DNA from: Pseudomonadota bacterium
GTDB lineage: Bacteria > Pseudomonadota > Gammaproteobacteria > Burkholderiales > Gallionellaceae
Assembly: GCA_021800795.1 (NCBI GenBank)
Contig: JAJYYO010000002.1
Coordinates: 62,001 to 126,000 of the forward strand
Direction of reading: 5' to 3'
Length of the DNA: 64,000 bases
Numbering within the stretch: position 1 is the first letter of the stretch; each line of letters begins with the position of its first letter. Shown piece after piece: positions 33,372 through 43,740 of the stretch. A model generated the notes under the pieces. The model was not told the DNA's origin and searched no databases. It saw only the letters and a list, made by a program, of their open reading frames with translations. The position numbers and the translations under genes are program-made.

Positions 33372-34526
33372 ATGAATAAACAGTACGACATCGTCATCAT
33401 CGGTGGCGGTCCGGTCGGCAGCGCGCTGGCGCTGGCGTTGAAGGACAGCCCACTGCGTGTCTGCGTGCTCGAAGCGCGCACGGCCGCAAGCTCGGATGCA
33501 CGCGCACTGGCTCTGTCCTATGGCAGCCGGTTGTTGCTGGAACGCATGGGCGTATGGGGCAAACTGCATGACGTGTCGGCGATACGCCGTATCCATATTT
33601 CGCAAAAACGAAGCTTCGGTCGCGCCGTGCTGTGCGCCGAAGAAATGAACGTGCCTGAACTCGGCTACGTGCTGCCCTACCAGATACTGCAAGATGCCTT
33701 GAGCCGCGAGCTGCGAAACGGCGCGGTAGCAACCATATTTGGTGCGAGCGTCACGCAGCTTGCCGGTGAAATTGGCTACGCCGATGTCGGCTATCAATTG
33801 GATGGCGTCGAACACACCCTGCATGCCCGCCTCGCCGTGGTCGCCGATGGCGGGAAGCTGCTGGCGCAACGACATCCGCCCGAGGTGCGCGACTATGGAC
33901 AAAGCGCGCTGATCACCCATGTAACCTGCGCCGCGCCGCAATCCGACACCGCCTTCGAGCGCTTCACCCCGCAGGGGCCTGTGGCATTGCTGCCTTTCAA
34001 GGACGGTTACGAGCTGGTCTGGACGGCGCCCCATCAACACACTGAGAAAATGCTGGCCTGGGACGAGGCGCAGTTTCTGGAAGAACTGCATCGGCACTTC
34101 GGCGACCGGGTCGGAGAATTCCTGACTGTAGGCCGCCGCAGCTGTTTCCCGCTGGGACTGAAAAAAGCACCTCGGCAAGCCCCGATGCCGCACGTAGTAC
34201 TGATAGGCAATGCCGCGCAGACCATGCATCCGGTGGCAGGGCAAGGATTCAACATGGGGCTGCGCGACGCCTGGGAACTGGCTCGGGAAATACTGGATGC
34301 AAAACCGGAAGCGCTGGGGACGGATGCCATGCTCGCAGGCTACCGCAGCGAACGCAGCACGGATCGCGAGGCGGGCATTCGCTTCACCGACTCTCTGGTG
34401 CGTCTGTTCTCCAACGATCTGCCGCTGGTGAGCGCCGCCCGCGCCGCCTCGCTGACCGCGCTGGACTGCCTGCCGTTCGCCAAACAATTTGTGGCAAGGC
34501 GCATGATGTTCGGGGCAAACGGTTAA
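33372..34526 (+). CDS. ubiH: FAD-dependent ubiquinone-ring hydroxylase (UbiH/VisC family)
   Basis: I start at ATG 33372 (MNKQYDIVIIGGGPVGSALA); the longer frame upstream is made of repeat sequence. The 384-residue flavoprotein has the FAD loop GGGPVGSALALAL, the DARALALSYGS motif of the UbiH/COQ6 family and the second FAD motif VLIGNAAQTMHPVAGQGFNMGLRDAWELA. It hydroxylates the ubiquinone ring at the inner membrane. UbiH, UbiI and UbiF are hard to separate by eye; context next to pepP favours UbiH. Confidence 0.88.
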   Translation: MNKQYDIVIIGGGPVGSALALALKDSPLRVCVLEARTAASSDARALALSYGSRLLLERMGVWGKLHDVSAIRRIHISQKRSFGRAVLCAEEMNVPELGYVLPYQILQDALSRELRNGAVATIFGASVTQLAGEIGYADVGYQLDGVEHTLHARLAVVADGGKLLAQRHPPEVRDYGQSALITHVTCAAPQSDTAFERFTPQGPVALLPFKDGYELVWTAPHQHTEKMLAWDEAQFLEELHRHFGDRVGEFLTVGRRSCFPLGLKKAPRQAPMPHVVLIGNAAQTMHPVAGQGFNMGLRDAWELAREILDAKPEALGTDAMLAGYRSERSTDREAGIRFTDSLVRLFSNDLPLVSAARAASLTALDCLPFAKQFVARRMMFGANG

Positions 34527-34533
34527 AAAGCTT

Positions 34534-35970
34534 TTAATCGGGTTTGGGTGCTGTCACGTCAACGCCCAGCGCAGGCCGAATGTCATCACCCCATCCGCCG
34601 CCCAGCGCCTGAATCAACGCAACGCCGGCGGTAAGGCGTTGACCGGAAATCAGCAGCGCCGCGTTGTGTGTGGTATAAGCCGCTGTCTGGGCGGTGACTA
34701 CATTCAGGTAAGGTACGATTCCTGCCTTGTACTGATCGGTTGTCAGACGCAACGACCGCTCTGCCGCAGCGACGGCCTGCTGCTGTAAATCCGCTTCATC
34801 GGCGAGCGTAGCGGAAGCGACAAGCTGATCCTCGACTTGCTGTAAAGCCTGCAAACCGAGTTGCCGGTATTGCGCGACCGCCATCTGATAACCCTCACGA
34901 CTTTGCGCGATCTGAGCACTTCGCGCACCGCCGTCGAACAGCGTTGCCGCCAGCGAAGGCCCCATGGACCAGAACAGATTGGGCGCAGATACCAGATTGG
35001 TAAAAGTGGTGCTGCGCCAGCCGCGTTGTCCGGAGAGCGTCAACGCCGGAAAGTAGGCCGATTCGGCAACGCCGATCAGGGCATTGGCAGCCGCGACCTG
35101 GCGTTCGGCAGCCTGCAGATCCGGGCGACGCAGCAACAGTTGCGAGGGCAATCCGACCGGAATGGCGTGCGGTTCAGGCATGTCGGATACGGCGGGCAGG
35201 CTGAAGTCGGAGGGCGCTTCACCGATCGTCACTGCGATAGCGTGTTCCAGTTGCGCACGCTGCACGCCGAAAGAAACCTGTTGTACCCGCGCGGTAGCCA
35301 GTTGCGACTGAGCCAGCGCCACATCGGCCTGAGTGGCCACGCCCGCAACATAACGGTTTTGCGTCATTGCCAGGAATTTTTCATAGGCCGTTACCGTTTT
35401 CTGCGCCAATTGCGTCTGGCTGTCCAACTGGCGTATCTGGAAATAGTCCTGCGCCAGCGTACTCTGCAAACTCAGCTGCGCGGCGCGGAGGGTATCCAGG
35501 CTGGCTGCGCTGCTGGCGATGTCAGACTCGACCTGACGACGTACTTTTCCCCAGAAATCCGGCACCCAGCTGGCGGAGAAAGCCGCCGATTTTCCTGAAA
35601 TGGTGATATTCTGGCCCGCCCCTATGACGTTGCCAGATCCTGAAGAAGTGCGGCTGGAGGCAACGGCGACGCCCACCGTGGGAAACTCGGCAGCGCGCGC
35701 TGCATCGGTGAGCGCCGTCGCTTGCAGATAGGCGTGATAAGACGCGATCAGGCTCTGATTGGCGCTGGCGACGCGGGGCTCAAGGTCGTTGAGCGTTTTG
35801 TCGTTGAATACGCTCCACCAGGCGTCCGGCACTGGAAGAGGGCCAGTCTGCACCCAGCCCTCCTTGAACTGTGCCGGGGTTGTGATTGACGGACGCTTAT
35901 AGTCAGGCCCCACTGCACAGCCCGCCAGGATAATACTTAGTCCAATAACAATCAGCATAATTTTCAGCAT
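34534..35970 (-). CDS. RND efflux outer-membrane lipoprotein (NodT/OprM family)
   Basis: From ATG 35970, with AGGA nine bases upstream, the product has 478 residues and a lipobox IILAGC (C18). The body has the duplicated TolC-like repeats with long helices, for example LQAAERQVAAANALIGVAESAYFPALTLSG. It would form the outer-membrane exit duct for the MdtABC-like pump encoded immediately upstream on the same strand. Its stop is seven bases from that of the convergent ubiH. NodT-type OMFs often serve two-pump Mdt systems. Confidence 0.9.
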   Translation of the reverse strand: MLKIMLIVIGLSIILAGCAVGPDYKRPSITTPAQFKEGWVQTGPLPVPDAWWSVFNDKTLNDLEPRVASANQSLIASYHAYLQATALTDAARAAEFPTVGVAVASSRTSSGSGNVIGAGQNITISGKSAAFSASWVPDFWGKVRRQVESDIASSAASLDTLRAAQLSLQSTLAQDYFQIRQLDSQTQLAQKTVTAYEKFLAMTQNRYVAGVATQADVALAQSQLATARVQQVSFGVQRAQLEHAIAVTIGEAPSDFSLPAVSDMPEPHAIPVGLPSQLLLRRPDLQAAERQVAAANALIGVAESAYFPALTLSGQRGWRSTTFTNLVSAPNLFWSMGPSLAATLFDGGARSAQIAQSREGYQMAVAQYRQLGLQALQQVEDQLVASATLADEADLQQQAVAAAERSLRLTTDQYKAGIVPYLNVVTAQTAAYTTHNAALLISGQRLTAGVALIQALGGGWGDDIRPALGVDVTAPKPD

Positions 35971-36022
35971 TTGCAATATTCCTATAAACAGACAAGAAAA
36001 AGTTGAGTGTTCAGTTCAACTA

Positions 36023-39000
36023 TCAACTTTCATCCACAATAGCTTCACGCCTCAATCCTCGATCCTGCCTTTTTGCCCAGCGGCGGCGACCCCAGTGGCG
36101 CAGCTTGTCGAGTTGCAGATAAATCACCGGGGTAGTGTACAAGGTGAGCAACTGGCTGACGATCAGGCCGCCGGCAACGGCGATGCCCAGCGGCTGACGC
36201 AGTTCGGCGCCATTGCCGGTGATTAGCGCCAGCGGCAAGGCCGTGAACAGTGCCGCCAGCGTCGTCATCAGTATGGGGCGCAGGCGCAACAGACAGGCCT
36301 GATGGATGGCGTCACGCGGACTGGCGCCTGTATCCCGCTCCGCTTGTAGTGCGAAATCCACCATCAGGATGGCGTTCTTTTTTACGATGCCGATCAACAG
36401 AAATACACCGATCAATGCGATGATGGAAAAATCGGTATGGAAAATCATCAGCGCCAGCACCGCACCCATCCCTGCGGACGGCAAGGTGGACAAAATGGTC
36501 AGCGGGTGTATGGTGCTCTCATACAACATGCCCAGTACGATGTAGATAACTAAAATTGCGGATGAGATGAACAGGGGCTGGTTGTTGAGGGTGTCCTGAA
36601 AGAGTTTGGCGGTACCCTGAAAGCCGCCCTGAACGGCGCCGGGCAGGCCGATTTGCGCCATCGCCACCGCAATCAGATGCTGCGCCTGTCCCAGCGACAA
36701 GGTCTTTTCGAGGTTGAATGAAATCGTCGATGCGGCAAACAGTCCCTGATGGTTGACCACCAGGGGGGTGTTGCCCGGTTCATAATGTGCCAGTGCCGCA
36801 AGAGGTACTTTTTGTCCTGCGGCACTGATCAGATAAATGCTGTTCAGCGCATCCGGGCGTTGCTGGTATCGATCTTCCGCTTCCATGACCACGCGATATT
36901 GATTCAGCGGCGCATAAATGGTCGATATCAGACGCTGACCGAAAGCATCGTTGAGCGTCTGATCTATGGTGTTCACCGAAATTCCATAGCGCGCAGCGGC
37001 TTCCCGGTCGATCAGAAGCTGAATTTGCAGCCCTTTGCTCTGCTGGTCGGTATTCACGTCGGACAAGCCGGGAATGTGCCGGAACGCTTCCAGCACGCGC
37101 GGCTCCCACTCACGCAACTCGTTCAAATCGCCGGTTTGCAAAGTATATTGGTAGAGCGCGGGAGATGGGCGGCCGCCCGCGCGGATGTCCTGCACGGGTG
37201 CCAGAAATACCTGCGCACCGGGCACCGAGTTAATCTTGTGCCTGAGTTTGCCAAGCACGCTTGTCGCATCCGGACGCAGGTTATAAGGCTTCAGGCTCAT
37301 GAAGATAAAGCCGCCGTTGGTTCCGCCGCCGCCTGTAAAAGCCATGGCATTTTGTACCGCCGGATCGGCTTTGATAATGGACACAATGCGGGCGAGTTTT
37401 TGCGACATGGCCTGAAATGAAATCGACTGATCGGCCTGTATATTGCCGATTATCAGGCCGGTGTCCTGAGTAGGAAAGAATCCCTTGGGAACGACCTTGT
37501 ACAAATGAACGGTGAAGGCTATGGTTGCAAAAAACACGATCAACATCAGCCAGTTGTGTTTGAGCGCCCAGGCAAGGCTGATGTCGTAACCGCGCAACAG
37601 GCGTGCGTAGCCGCGCTCGCCCAGAGCCGCCAGGCGTCCGGGCGGGGTGTTGCCGCGCAGTTCAAGCAGGCGGGATGCCAGCATCGGTGTCACGGTAAGC
37701 GAGACGAACAGCGAGATAACAACCGCGATGGACAGCGTGGCTGCAAATTCGCGGAACAGGCGGCCGATGATGCCGCCCATCAGCAGGACAGGCAGAAAAA
37801 CCGCCACGAGAGAGAGGCTCATCGACAACACGGTAAAGCTTACCTCATGTGCGCCGCGCAGCGCTGCCTGCATGGGCGGCATACCTTTTTCAACGTGCCG
37901 CATGATATTTTCCAGCACCACCACGGCATCGTCCACCACGAATCCGGTGGCCACGATCAGCGCCATCAGCGACAGATTGTCCAGGCTGTAATTCAGCAGA
38001 TACATGGCGGCAAAGGTGCCAACCAGCGAAATCGGCACTGCGATGGCGGGAATCAGCGTGGCGCGCCAGTCGCGCAGAAAAACGAAGACCACCAGCGCCA
38101 CCAGCGCCACCGACAGCAGCAGCGTGCTTTCGGAGTCGTGCAAGGAGGCGCGGATGGTCGTCGTGCGATCCATCATGATGTTTATGTGTATAGCCTGCGG
38201 GATGGAAGCCGTCAATTCGGGGAGTTCCGCCTTGATTGCCTCCACTGCGGCTATGATGTTGGCCCCCGGCTGGCGGGAGATAATCAGCTGCACCGAGGAT
38301 TGACCGTTGAACATGCCCATGTTGCGTACGTTCTGTGAGTTCTGACTGACATGCGCTATCTGACTCAGCCTGACCGGTGCGCCGCCCACGTATGCGACGG
38401 TCAGTTGGCCGTAATCTGCGGGGGCAGTGAGCTGGTCATTTGCCTGCAACTGCCAGCGGCGGGTTGCATCTTCCAGTGCGCCCTTGGGTGCGTTGATGTT
38501 GCTGGTGGCGATGGCTGTTCTTATTTGCTCCAGGCTCAATCCCATGTTGTTGATCTGGTCCAGATCAAGATCGACGCGCACAGCGGGCAGCGCACCTCCG
38601 CCTACGGTTACCTGGCCGATACCCGGCAACTGGGAAATTTTCTGCGCCAGTATGGTCGAGGCGGCATCGTACATCTGGCTGACCAACATGCCGTTCGATG
38701 TCAGCGACAAAACCATGATGGGTGCATCGGCCGGGTTGACCTTGCGGTAGGTCGGATTGCCTACCATGCCGGCAGGCAGCATGGGGCGGGCGACATTGAT
38801 GGCGGCCTGCACTTCGCGGGCGGCCGAATTGATGTCCTTGGATAAATCGAACTGGATGGTGATATTGGTCGAACCCAGCGTACTTGAAGAGGTCATTTCA
38901 GCGATGCCTGCGATGCGCCCCAGTGCACGTTCCAGCGGAGTCGCCACGGTCGCGGCCATCACATCGGGACTGGCGCCCGGCAGGCTGGCGCTGATATTGA

Positions 39001-39133
39001 TGGTGGGAAAATCCACTTGCGGCAGCGGCGCCACGGGCAGCAGTTTAAAGGCGATTGCGCCTGCCAGCAGCACGGCCAGTGCCAGCAGTGTGGTCCCTAT
39101 CGGCCGTCTGATGAATGGCGCTGAGAAATTCAC
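36023..39133 (-). CDS. mdtC: RND multidrug efflux permease, MdtC-like
   Basis: The 1036-residue protein is a 12-helix HAE1-type pump. The opening [39 protein letters not shown] and [18 protein letters not shown] follow MdtC closely. [16 protein letters not shown] has the proton-relay aspartates of helix 4, and [15 protein letters not shown] the later conserved helix. Translation starts at GTG overlapping mdtB by four bases. MdtB and MdtC form a heterotrimer that exports drugs, bile salts or metabolites using proton flow. Confidence 0.93.
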   Translation of the reverse strand: MNFSAPFIRRPIGTTLLALAVLLAGAIAFKLLPVAPLPQVDFPTINISASLPGASPDVMAATVATPLERALGRIAGIAEMTSSSTLGSTNITIQFDLSKDINSAAREVQAAINVARPMLPAGMVGNPTYRKVNPADAPIMVLSLTSNGMLVSQMYDAASTILAQKISQLPGIGQVTVGGGALPAVRVDLDLDQINNMGLSLEQIRTAIATSNINAPKGALEDATRRWQLQANDQLTAPADYGQLTVAYVGGAPVRLSQIAHVSQNSQNVRNMGMFNGQSSVQLIISRQPGANIIAAVEAIKAELPELTASIPQAIHINIMMDRTTTIRASLHDSESTLLLSVALVALVVFVFLRDWRATLIPAIAVPISLVGTFAAMYLLNYSLDNLSLMALIVATGFVVDDAVVVLENIMRHVEKGMPPMQAALRGAHEVSFTVLSMSLSLVAVFLPVLLMGGIIGRLFREFAATLSIAVVISLFVSLTVTPMLASRLLELRGNTPPGRLAALGERGYARLLRGYDISLAWALKHNWLMLIVFFATIAFTVHLYKVVPKGFFPTQDTGLIIGNIQADQSISFQAMSQKLARIVSIIKADPAVQNAMAFTGGGGTNGGFIFMSLKPYNLRPDATSVLGKLRHKINSVPGAQVFLAPVQDIRAGGRPSPALYQYTLQTGDLNELREWEPRVLEAFRHIPGLSDVNTDQQSKGLQIQLLIDREAAARYGISVNTIDQTLNDAFGQRLISTIYAPLNQYRVVMEAEDRYQQRPDALNSIYLISAAGQKVPLAALAHYEPGNTPLVVNHQGLFAASTISFNLEKTLSLGQAQHLIAVAMAQIGLPGAVQGGFQGTAKLFQDTLNNQPLFISSAILVIYIVLGMLYESTIHPLTILSTLPSAGMGAVLALMIFHTDFSIIALIGVFLLIGIVKKNAILMVDFALQAERDTGASPRDAIHQACLLRLRPILMTTLAALFTALPLALITGNGAELRQPLGIAVAGGLIVSQLLTLYTTPVIYLQLDKLRHWGRRRWAKRQDRGLRREAIVDES

Positions 39134-42100
39134 TTTACCGTCTCTTTGGAGCGCGCCGTCCAGCGGGCTGACAGGCGTTCAAAGGCCAGGTAAATCACCG
39201 GCGTGGTAAACAGGGTGAGCAGCTGCGACAGCAGCAAGCCGCCGACCAGCGCAATACCCAGGGGCTGGCGCAGTTCAGCGCCCATACCTCCGCCGATGAT
39301 CAGCGGTATCGCACCGAACAGGGCTGCGAAGGTCGTCATCAGTATCGGCCTCAGCCTCAGCTGCGCTGCCTGAAAAATGGCGTCGCTCGGCGACAGTCCC
39401 TCATTTCGCTGCGCATCCAGCGCGAAATCCACCATCAGAATCGCATTCTTTTTCACGATACCAATCAGCAGGATGATGCCGATGATGGCTATCACCGTCA
39501 GGCTGTTGCCCGAAAACATCAGGGCCAGCAGCGCGCCGATGCCGGCCGATGGCAGGGTAGATAAAATCGTCACCGGATGGATAAAGCTTTCATACAAGAC
39601 ACCCAATACGATGTACATGGTCACCACCGCCGCGAGCAACAACCAGAGCTGGTTGGCGAGTGCGGCCTCGAAAGCTGCCGCCGCGCCTTGCATTTTTAAC
39701 GGTACGGAAACGGGCAGCCCGATTTGCGCCTGCACCTTATGTATGGCCTCTACCGCTTCGCCGATCGACGCACCGGGCGCCAGATCGAACGAAATCATCG
39801 CTGCGGGAAATTGCCCGAGATGATCTATCTCCAGAGGCCCGCTCTGCTGCACAATGCGCGCAACTTCATACAGCGGCACGGCTACGCCGGTACTTGAAGT
39901 CAGGTAGATTCCGTTAAATCCGGCAATGCCCTGGCGGTCTTTGGGGTCCAGCAGCAAGACCACGCGATACTGTGTCGACTGAGTGAAGATGATTGAAATC
40001 AGTCGCTGACCGAAGGCGCTGTATAGCGCGCTGTCTATGTTGGCTACGGTGATGCCAATGCGTGAGGCGGCGTCCCGGTCGATGTCCACATAGGCCTGCA
40101 ACCCCTTGTTCTGCAAGCTGCCGGACACCTCGGAGAGTTGCGGCAAGGCGCGCAATTTATCCAACAACTTTGCTGTCCAGACAGACAGCTCTGCCGCACT
40201 GGTTGCGGTGATGCTGAACTGATAAGGGCTGCGGCTGACCAGGTCGTCGATGGTCAGATCCTGTACCGGTTGCAGAAAAATGTCGGTGCCGGGCAGCTGG
40301 GCCGACAGTTTTTTCAATCGGGCGATAACAGGGCCGACACGATCGCTTCGTTGATCCAGCGGTTTCAGGCTGATGAGCATGCGACCGCTGTTGAGGGTGG
40401 TGTTGCTGCCGTCCACACCGATAAAGGATGAAATGCTCTGCACGGCGGCATCTTTGAGCAGAATGTCGACCAGAGCCTGCTGCCGGCGGTTCATTTCGGC
40501 AAAAGAGGTGCTTTGTGACGTTACCGTGATGGCCTGAATCAGTCCGGTATCTTCCACCGGGAAAAAGCCTTTGGGAATCGCGATATACAGCAGCACAGTC
40601 AAGACTAGCGTACCAAAAGCCACCATCAGGGTCAGCGGCTGATGCTGCAAGACCCAGCGCAGAGACCTGCCGTAAGCTGCAATCAGCCGGTCGAACTGGC
40701 GTTGACTCCAGCGCAGCAGGGGGCCGTTCTGTTCTTCAGGCACATGCTTTAACAGACGTGCGCTGAGCATGGGCGTGAAGGTGAGCGATACGATGGCGGA
40801 AATCAGAATCGCCACCGCCAGCGTGATGGCGAATTCGCGGAACAGGCGCCCGACGACATCGCCCATGAACAGCAGAGGAATGAGCACGGCGATCAGCGAA
40901 ATGGTCAGCGAAATGATGGTAAAGCCGATCTGCTTCGCGCCTTTTAGCGCGGCCTGCATGGGAGACTCACCCTGCTCGATATAGCGGGCGATATTTTCTA
41001 TCATCACGATCGCATCATCCACCACGAAACCCGTGGCAATGGTCAGCGCCATCAGCGTGAGGTTGTTGATGGAGAAGTTCGCCAGATACATTACGCCGAA
41101 GGTGCCGACAAGCGACAGGGGTACGGCCAGCGCAGGGATGAAGGTGGCGCGCGCGCTGCGCAGGAACAGGAAAATCACCAGCACCACCAGTATGATCGAG
41201 AGCATCAGTTCGAACTTCACATCGGCAATCGCTGAACGTATGGTCACGGTGCGATCCGACAGTATGGTCAGGTCGGATGCGCCCGGCAGGCTCTGGCGCA
41301 ATTGCGGCAGCAGATCGTGGATATGATCGACGACTGCGATCACATTTGCGCCGGGCTGGCGCTGAACGTTGATGACGATGCCGGGCTTGCCGTTGACCCA
41401 GGCAGCGAGCAGCGCATTTTCAGGTCCTTGCGTTACAAGGGCGACATCTTCCAGCCGCACCGGTGCGCCGTTGTTGTAGGAGATGATGAGACTTTTGTAA
41501 TCCTGCGCCGATTGCAGCTGGTCGTTGGCGTTGATGGTCAATGCCTGCGCGGGCCCGTCGAAACTGCCTTTTGGCATGTTGACATTGGCCGCAACGATTG
41601 CGGTTTGCACACTGAGCAGACTCAAGCCATAGGATGCCAACTGGCGGCCGTTGACCTGAATCTGAATGGAGGGGCGCTGTCCGCCGCTCAGGCTCACCAG
41701 GCCCACACCTGCGACTTGCGAGAGTTTTTGAGCCAGTCTGGTGTCGGCGATATCCTGCAACTGGGTAAGCGGCAGCGTGTCCGAGGTCAATCCCAGCGTG
41801 ATGACCGGTGCATCGGCCGGGTTGATCTTGGCATAGATAGGGGGTTGCGGCAGGTCGGTCGGCAAGAAAGTGGTTGCGGCATTGATCGCAGCCTGGACCT
41901 CCTGTTCGGCCACATCCAGCGGCAGTTTCAAATCGAAGCGCAGCGTGACGACCGATGCGCCGCCTGAGCTGGCGGACCACATCTGCGACAGGCCCGGCAT
42001 CTGCCCGAATTGTCTTTCCAGCGGCGAGGTGATGGAGGAGGTGATGACGTCCGGGCTGGCGCCGGGATAAAGCGTGGTGACCTGTATGGTCGGATAGTCC

Positions 42101-42273
42101 ACTTCAGGCAGTGCCGATTGCGGTAACAGTCTGTAGCCGATAAAACCCAGCAGCAGCACGGCCAGCATCAGCAAGGTCGTGGCAATGGGGCGCAGGATGA
42201 ACAGCTTTGAAGGACTGGATTCGCCAGATGCATCCAAAGTGCTGTTGCCGGTCTCGTCCTGCGTACCGCTCAT
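39130..42273 (-). CDS. mdtB: RND multidrug efflux permease, MdtB-like
   Basis: The 1047-residue HAE1 pump opens [40 protein letters not shown], and has [30 protein letters not shown]-like and [20 protein letters not shown] segments, all close to MdtB. The DD pair of helix 4 is intact. Four-base overlaps link it to mdtA before and mdtC after. The pairing with a distinct MdtC paralogue supports a BC heteromeric pump. Confidence 0.93.
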   Translation of the reverse strand: MSGTQDETGNSTLDASGESSPSKLFILRPIATTLLMLAVLLLGFIGYRLLPQSALPEVDYPTIQVTTLYPGASPDVITSSITSPLERQFGQMPGLSQMWSASSGGASVVTLRFDLKLPLDVAEQEVQAAINAATTFLPTDLPQPPIYAKINPADAPVITLGLTSDTLPLTQLQDIADTRLAQKLSQVAGVGLVSLSGGQRPSIQIQVNGRQLASYGLSLLSVQTAIVAANVNMPKGSFDGPAQALTINANDQLQSAQDYKSLIISYNNGAPVRLEDVALVTQGPENALLAAWVNGKPGIVINVQRQPGANVIAVVDHIHDLLPQLRQSLPGASDLTILSDRTVTIRSAIADVKFELMLSIILVVLVIFLFLRSARATFIPALAVPLSLVGTFGVMYLANFSINNLTLMALTIATGFVVDDAIVMIENIARYIEQGESPMQAALKGAKQIGFTIISLTISLIAVLIPLLFMGDVVGRLFREFAITLAVAILISAIVSLTFTPMLSARLLKHVPEEQNGPLLRWSQRQFDRLIAAYGRSLRWVLQHQPLTLMVAFGTLVLTVLLYIAIPKGFFPVEDTGLIQAITVTSQSTSFAEMNRRQQALVDILLKDAAVQSISSFIGVDGSNTTLNSGRMLISLKPLDQRSDRVGPVIARLKKLSAQLPGTDIFLQPVQDLTIDDLVSRSPYQFSITATSAAELSVWTAKLLDKLRALPQLSEVSGSLQNKGLQAYVDIDRDAASRIGITVANIDSALYSAFGQRLISIIFTQSTQYRVVLLLDPKDRQGIAGFNGIYLTSSTGVAVPLYEVARIVQQSGPLEIDHLGQFPAAMISFDLAPGASIGEAVEAIHKVQAQIGLPVSVPLKMQGAAAAFEAALANQLWLLLAAVVTMYIVLGVLYESFIHPVTILSTLPSAGIGALLALMFSGNSLTVIAIIGIILLIGIVKKNAILMVDFALDAQRNEGLSPSDAIFQAAQLRLRPILMTTFAALFGAIPLIIGGGMGAELRQPLGIALVGGLLLSQLLTLFTTPVIYLAFERLSARWTARSKETVK

Positions 42274-43631
42274 TTCCCGGCTTTCCGCACCGTTCCAGGC
42301 TTGCCGCCTTTCATGCGGTCAGGTATGCCTGCCGGCGTGACGATTTGCACTTTGCTGCCATCCTTGAGTCGGTCGAGACCATCGGCGACGACGCGTTCGC
42401 CGACGGCAAGACCGCTGCTGATACTGGTGTAATCCAGGTTGCTCACCCCTGTGGTGACTTTGCGCAGCGCCACCTTTCCGGTGCCGTCGATCACATAGAC
42501 GTAACTGCCGGGTGCGCCTGTGGCAATCGCGGAGGAGGGCACCACAATGGCGTTTCTGAGCGTATCGACGAGCAGTCTCACATTGACGAACTGGTTGGGA
42601 AACAGCACCTTGCGGGAATTGGCGAATTCAGCCTTGAGCATCACGGTGCCGGTGGCGGAATTGATCTGGTTGTCCATGGCAATGACTTTTCCACTGTCGA
42701 GTATTGCGGTGCGGCGCTGATCCCATGCCTGTACGGGCAACGTTGCGTTGCCGTGCATGCGTTCGAGCACCTGCGGCAACTGCGTTTGCGCAATGGCAAA
42801 CAAGGCTGTGATGGGCTGTACCTGAGCGATAGTGACGATGGGCGGCGATGAAGTCGCAGCGGTACCCGAGAGGGCGCTGTTGCCGCCGCCGATGGCGCCG
42901 GTGAGGCCTACCATGTTGCCGGTGGTCACCTGGCGCAGCCCGGCAATGCCGGAAATAGGTGAGACGATGCGCGTCCAGTCCAGTTGCAACTGGGCGTTGT
43001 CCTGTGCCGCCTTGTCGGCGGCAACCGTGCCGATCAGTTGCGCCACCGTTGCACGTTGATCCGTGACCTGCTGGGCTGAGATGGAATCCTGCGTCAGCAG
43101 CGTTTCATAACGCTGCAAGTCGGATTGTGCGCCGGCCAGTTGCGCCTGGTCGCGCATCGTCTGCGCGCGTGCTTGTTCGAGCAAGACCTGATACGGTTTC
43201 GGATCGAGCGTAGCCAGCAATTGTCCGGCCTTGACCGGTTGCCCTTCGCGAAAATTCAGGCTTTGCAGCAACCCCCCCACGCGCGGCATGACGTTGACGT
43301 AGTTGAGCGGTATGACGGTGCCCTGCGCCTCTATCCATACCGGCATGGACTGCTGTTGCACGGTCGCGGCGGCAACGGGAACAGGCGGGCTCGCTCCCGG
43401 TTTACCCTCGCCATCTTTGGCGTGAGCGAGGGTTAAGGTACATAACATACCCAGCAGAATGGCACTTAACGTAAAACTCGCGTAGCGACTCGTTTGTCCC
43501 CTCTCCCCACGGGAGAGGGTTTGGGTGAGGGGAATGGGCATGGGTGGCATATTTGCCATGCCCGTTTGAATAAATCCAGTCGGGTTGTGCAGGGTGTGAC
43601 GGTTTGCAGGGTGCTCAAGGGAAGCTGACAT
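42270..43631 (-). CDS. mdtA: RND efflux periplasmic adaptor, MdtA-like
   Basis: The adaptor body is intact: [24 protein letters not shown] (lipoyl half), [21 protein letters not shown], a hairpin, then [18 protein letters not shown] and [21 protein letters not shown]. It links MdtBC to the outer-membrane duct. The N-terminus is odd. Residues about 30-52 ([20 protein letters not shown]) are encoded by a palindromic element, and the apparent signal segment [19 protein letters not shown] follows it. The true start may be 43631, 43559, 43550 or 43541; the element probably replaced the original 5' end. Confidence 0.88.
   Translation of the reverse strand: MSASLEHPANRHTLHNPTGFIQTGMANMPPMPIPLTQTLSRGERGQTSRYASFTLSAILLGMLCTLTLAHAKDGEGKPGASPPVPVAAATVQQQSMPVWIEAQGTVIPLNYVNVMPRVGGLLQSLNFREGQPVKAGQLLATLDPKPYQVLLEQARAQTMRDQAQLAGAQSDLQRYETLLTQDSISAQQVTDQRATVAQLIGTVAADKAAQDNAQLQLDWTRIVSPISGIAGLRQVTTGNMVGLTGAIGGGNSALSGTAATSSPPIVTIAQVQPITALFAIAQTQLPQVLERMHGNATLPVQAWDQRRTAILDSGKVIAMDNQINSATGTVMLKAEFANSRKVLFPNQFVNVRLLVDTLRNAIVVPSSAIATGAPGSYVYVIDGTGKVALRKVTTGVSNLDYTSISSGLAVGERVVADGLDRLKDGSKVQIVTPAGIPDRMKGGKPGTVRKAGK
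43474..43540. repeat. Dispersed palindromic element, copy 6 (5' end of mdtA)
   Basis: It carries CTCGCGTAGCGACTCGTTTG, then CCCTCTCCCCACGGGAGAGG and GGGTGAGGGGAATG. It is a full-length copy in the same orientation as copy 1 and opposite to copies 2 and 5. Confidence 0.85.
43536..43563. repeat. Second palindromic element type (B), copy 1
   Basis: GGGCATGG (43536-43543) pairs with CCATGCCC (43556-43563). The inner GGGTGGCATATTTGCCATGCC is identical in all but one base to the sequence at 52737-52756. It abuts palindromic element copy 6 within mdtA. Confidence 0.6.
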
Positions 43632-43669
43632 AGATTAGCTGATAAACCGGGAGTGCGTAAATGGGGAAT

Positions 43670-43675
43670 ATTATA
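43670..43675 (-). promoter_or_regulatory. Predicted -10 box of the mdtABC promoter
   Basis: A perfect TATAAT reads on the minus strand 39 bases upstream of the mdtA ATG at 43631. The -35 region (GAAATG at 17-base spacing) is poor, so an activator may be needed. A 10-bp palindrome ACAAATTTGT lies at 43716-43725 and is a candidate operator. Confidence 0.45.
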
Positions 43676-43740
43676 CGGAAGAATCTGTATGCCATTTCGA
43701 TTGAAATAAAGCGTTACAAATTTGTTGATAGCGTACATTT

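Noticed and set aside
33342-34487. 381-codon minus-strand frame opposite ubiH
   Set aside because: ubiH shows complete FAD motifs on the plus strand; this frame has none and no ribosome site.
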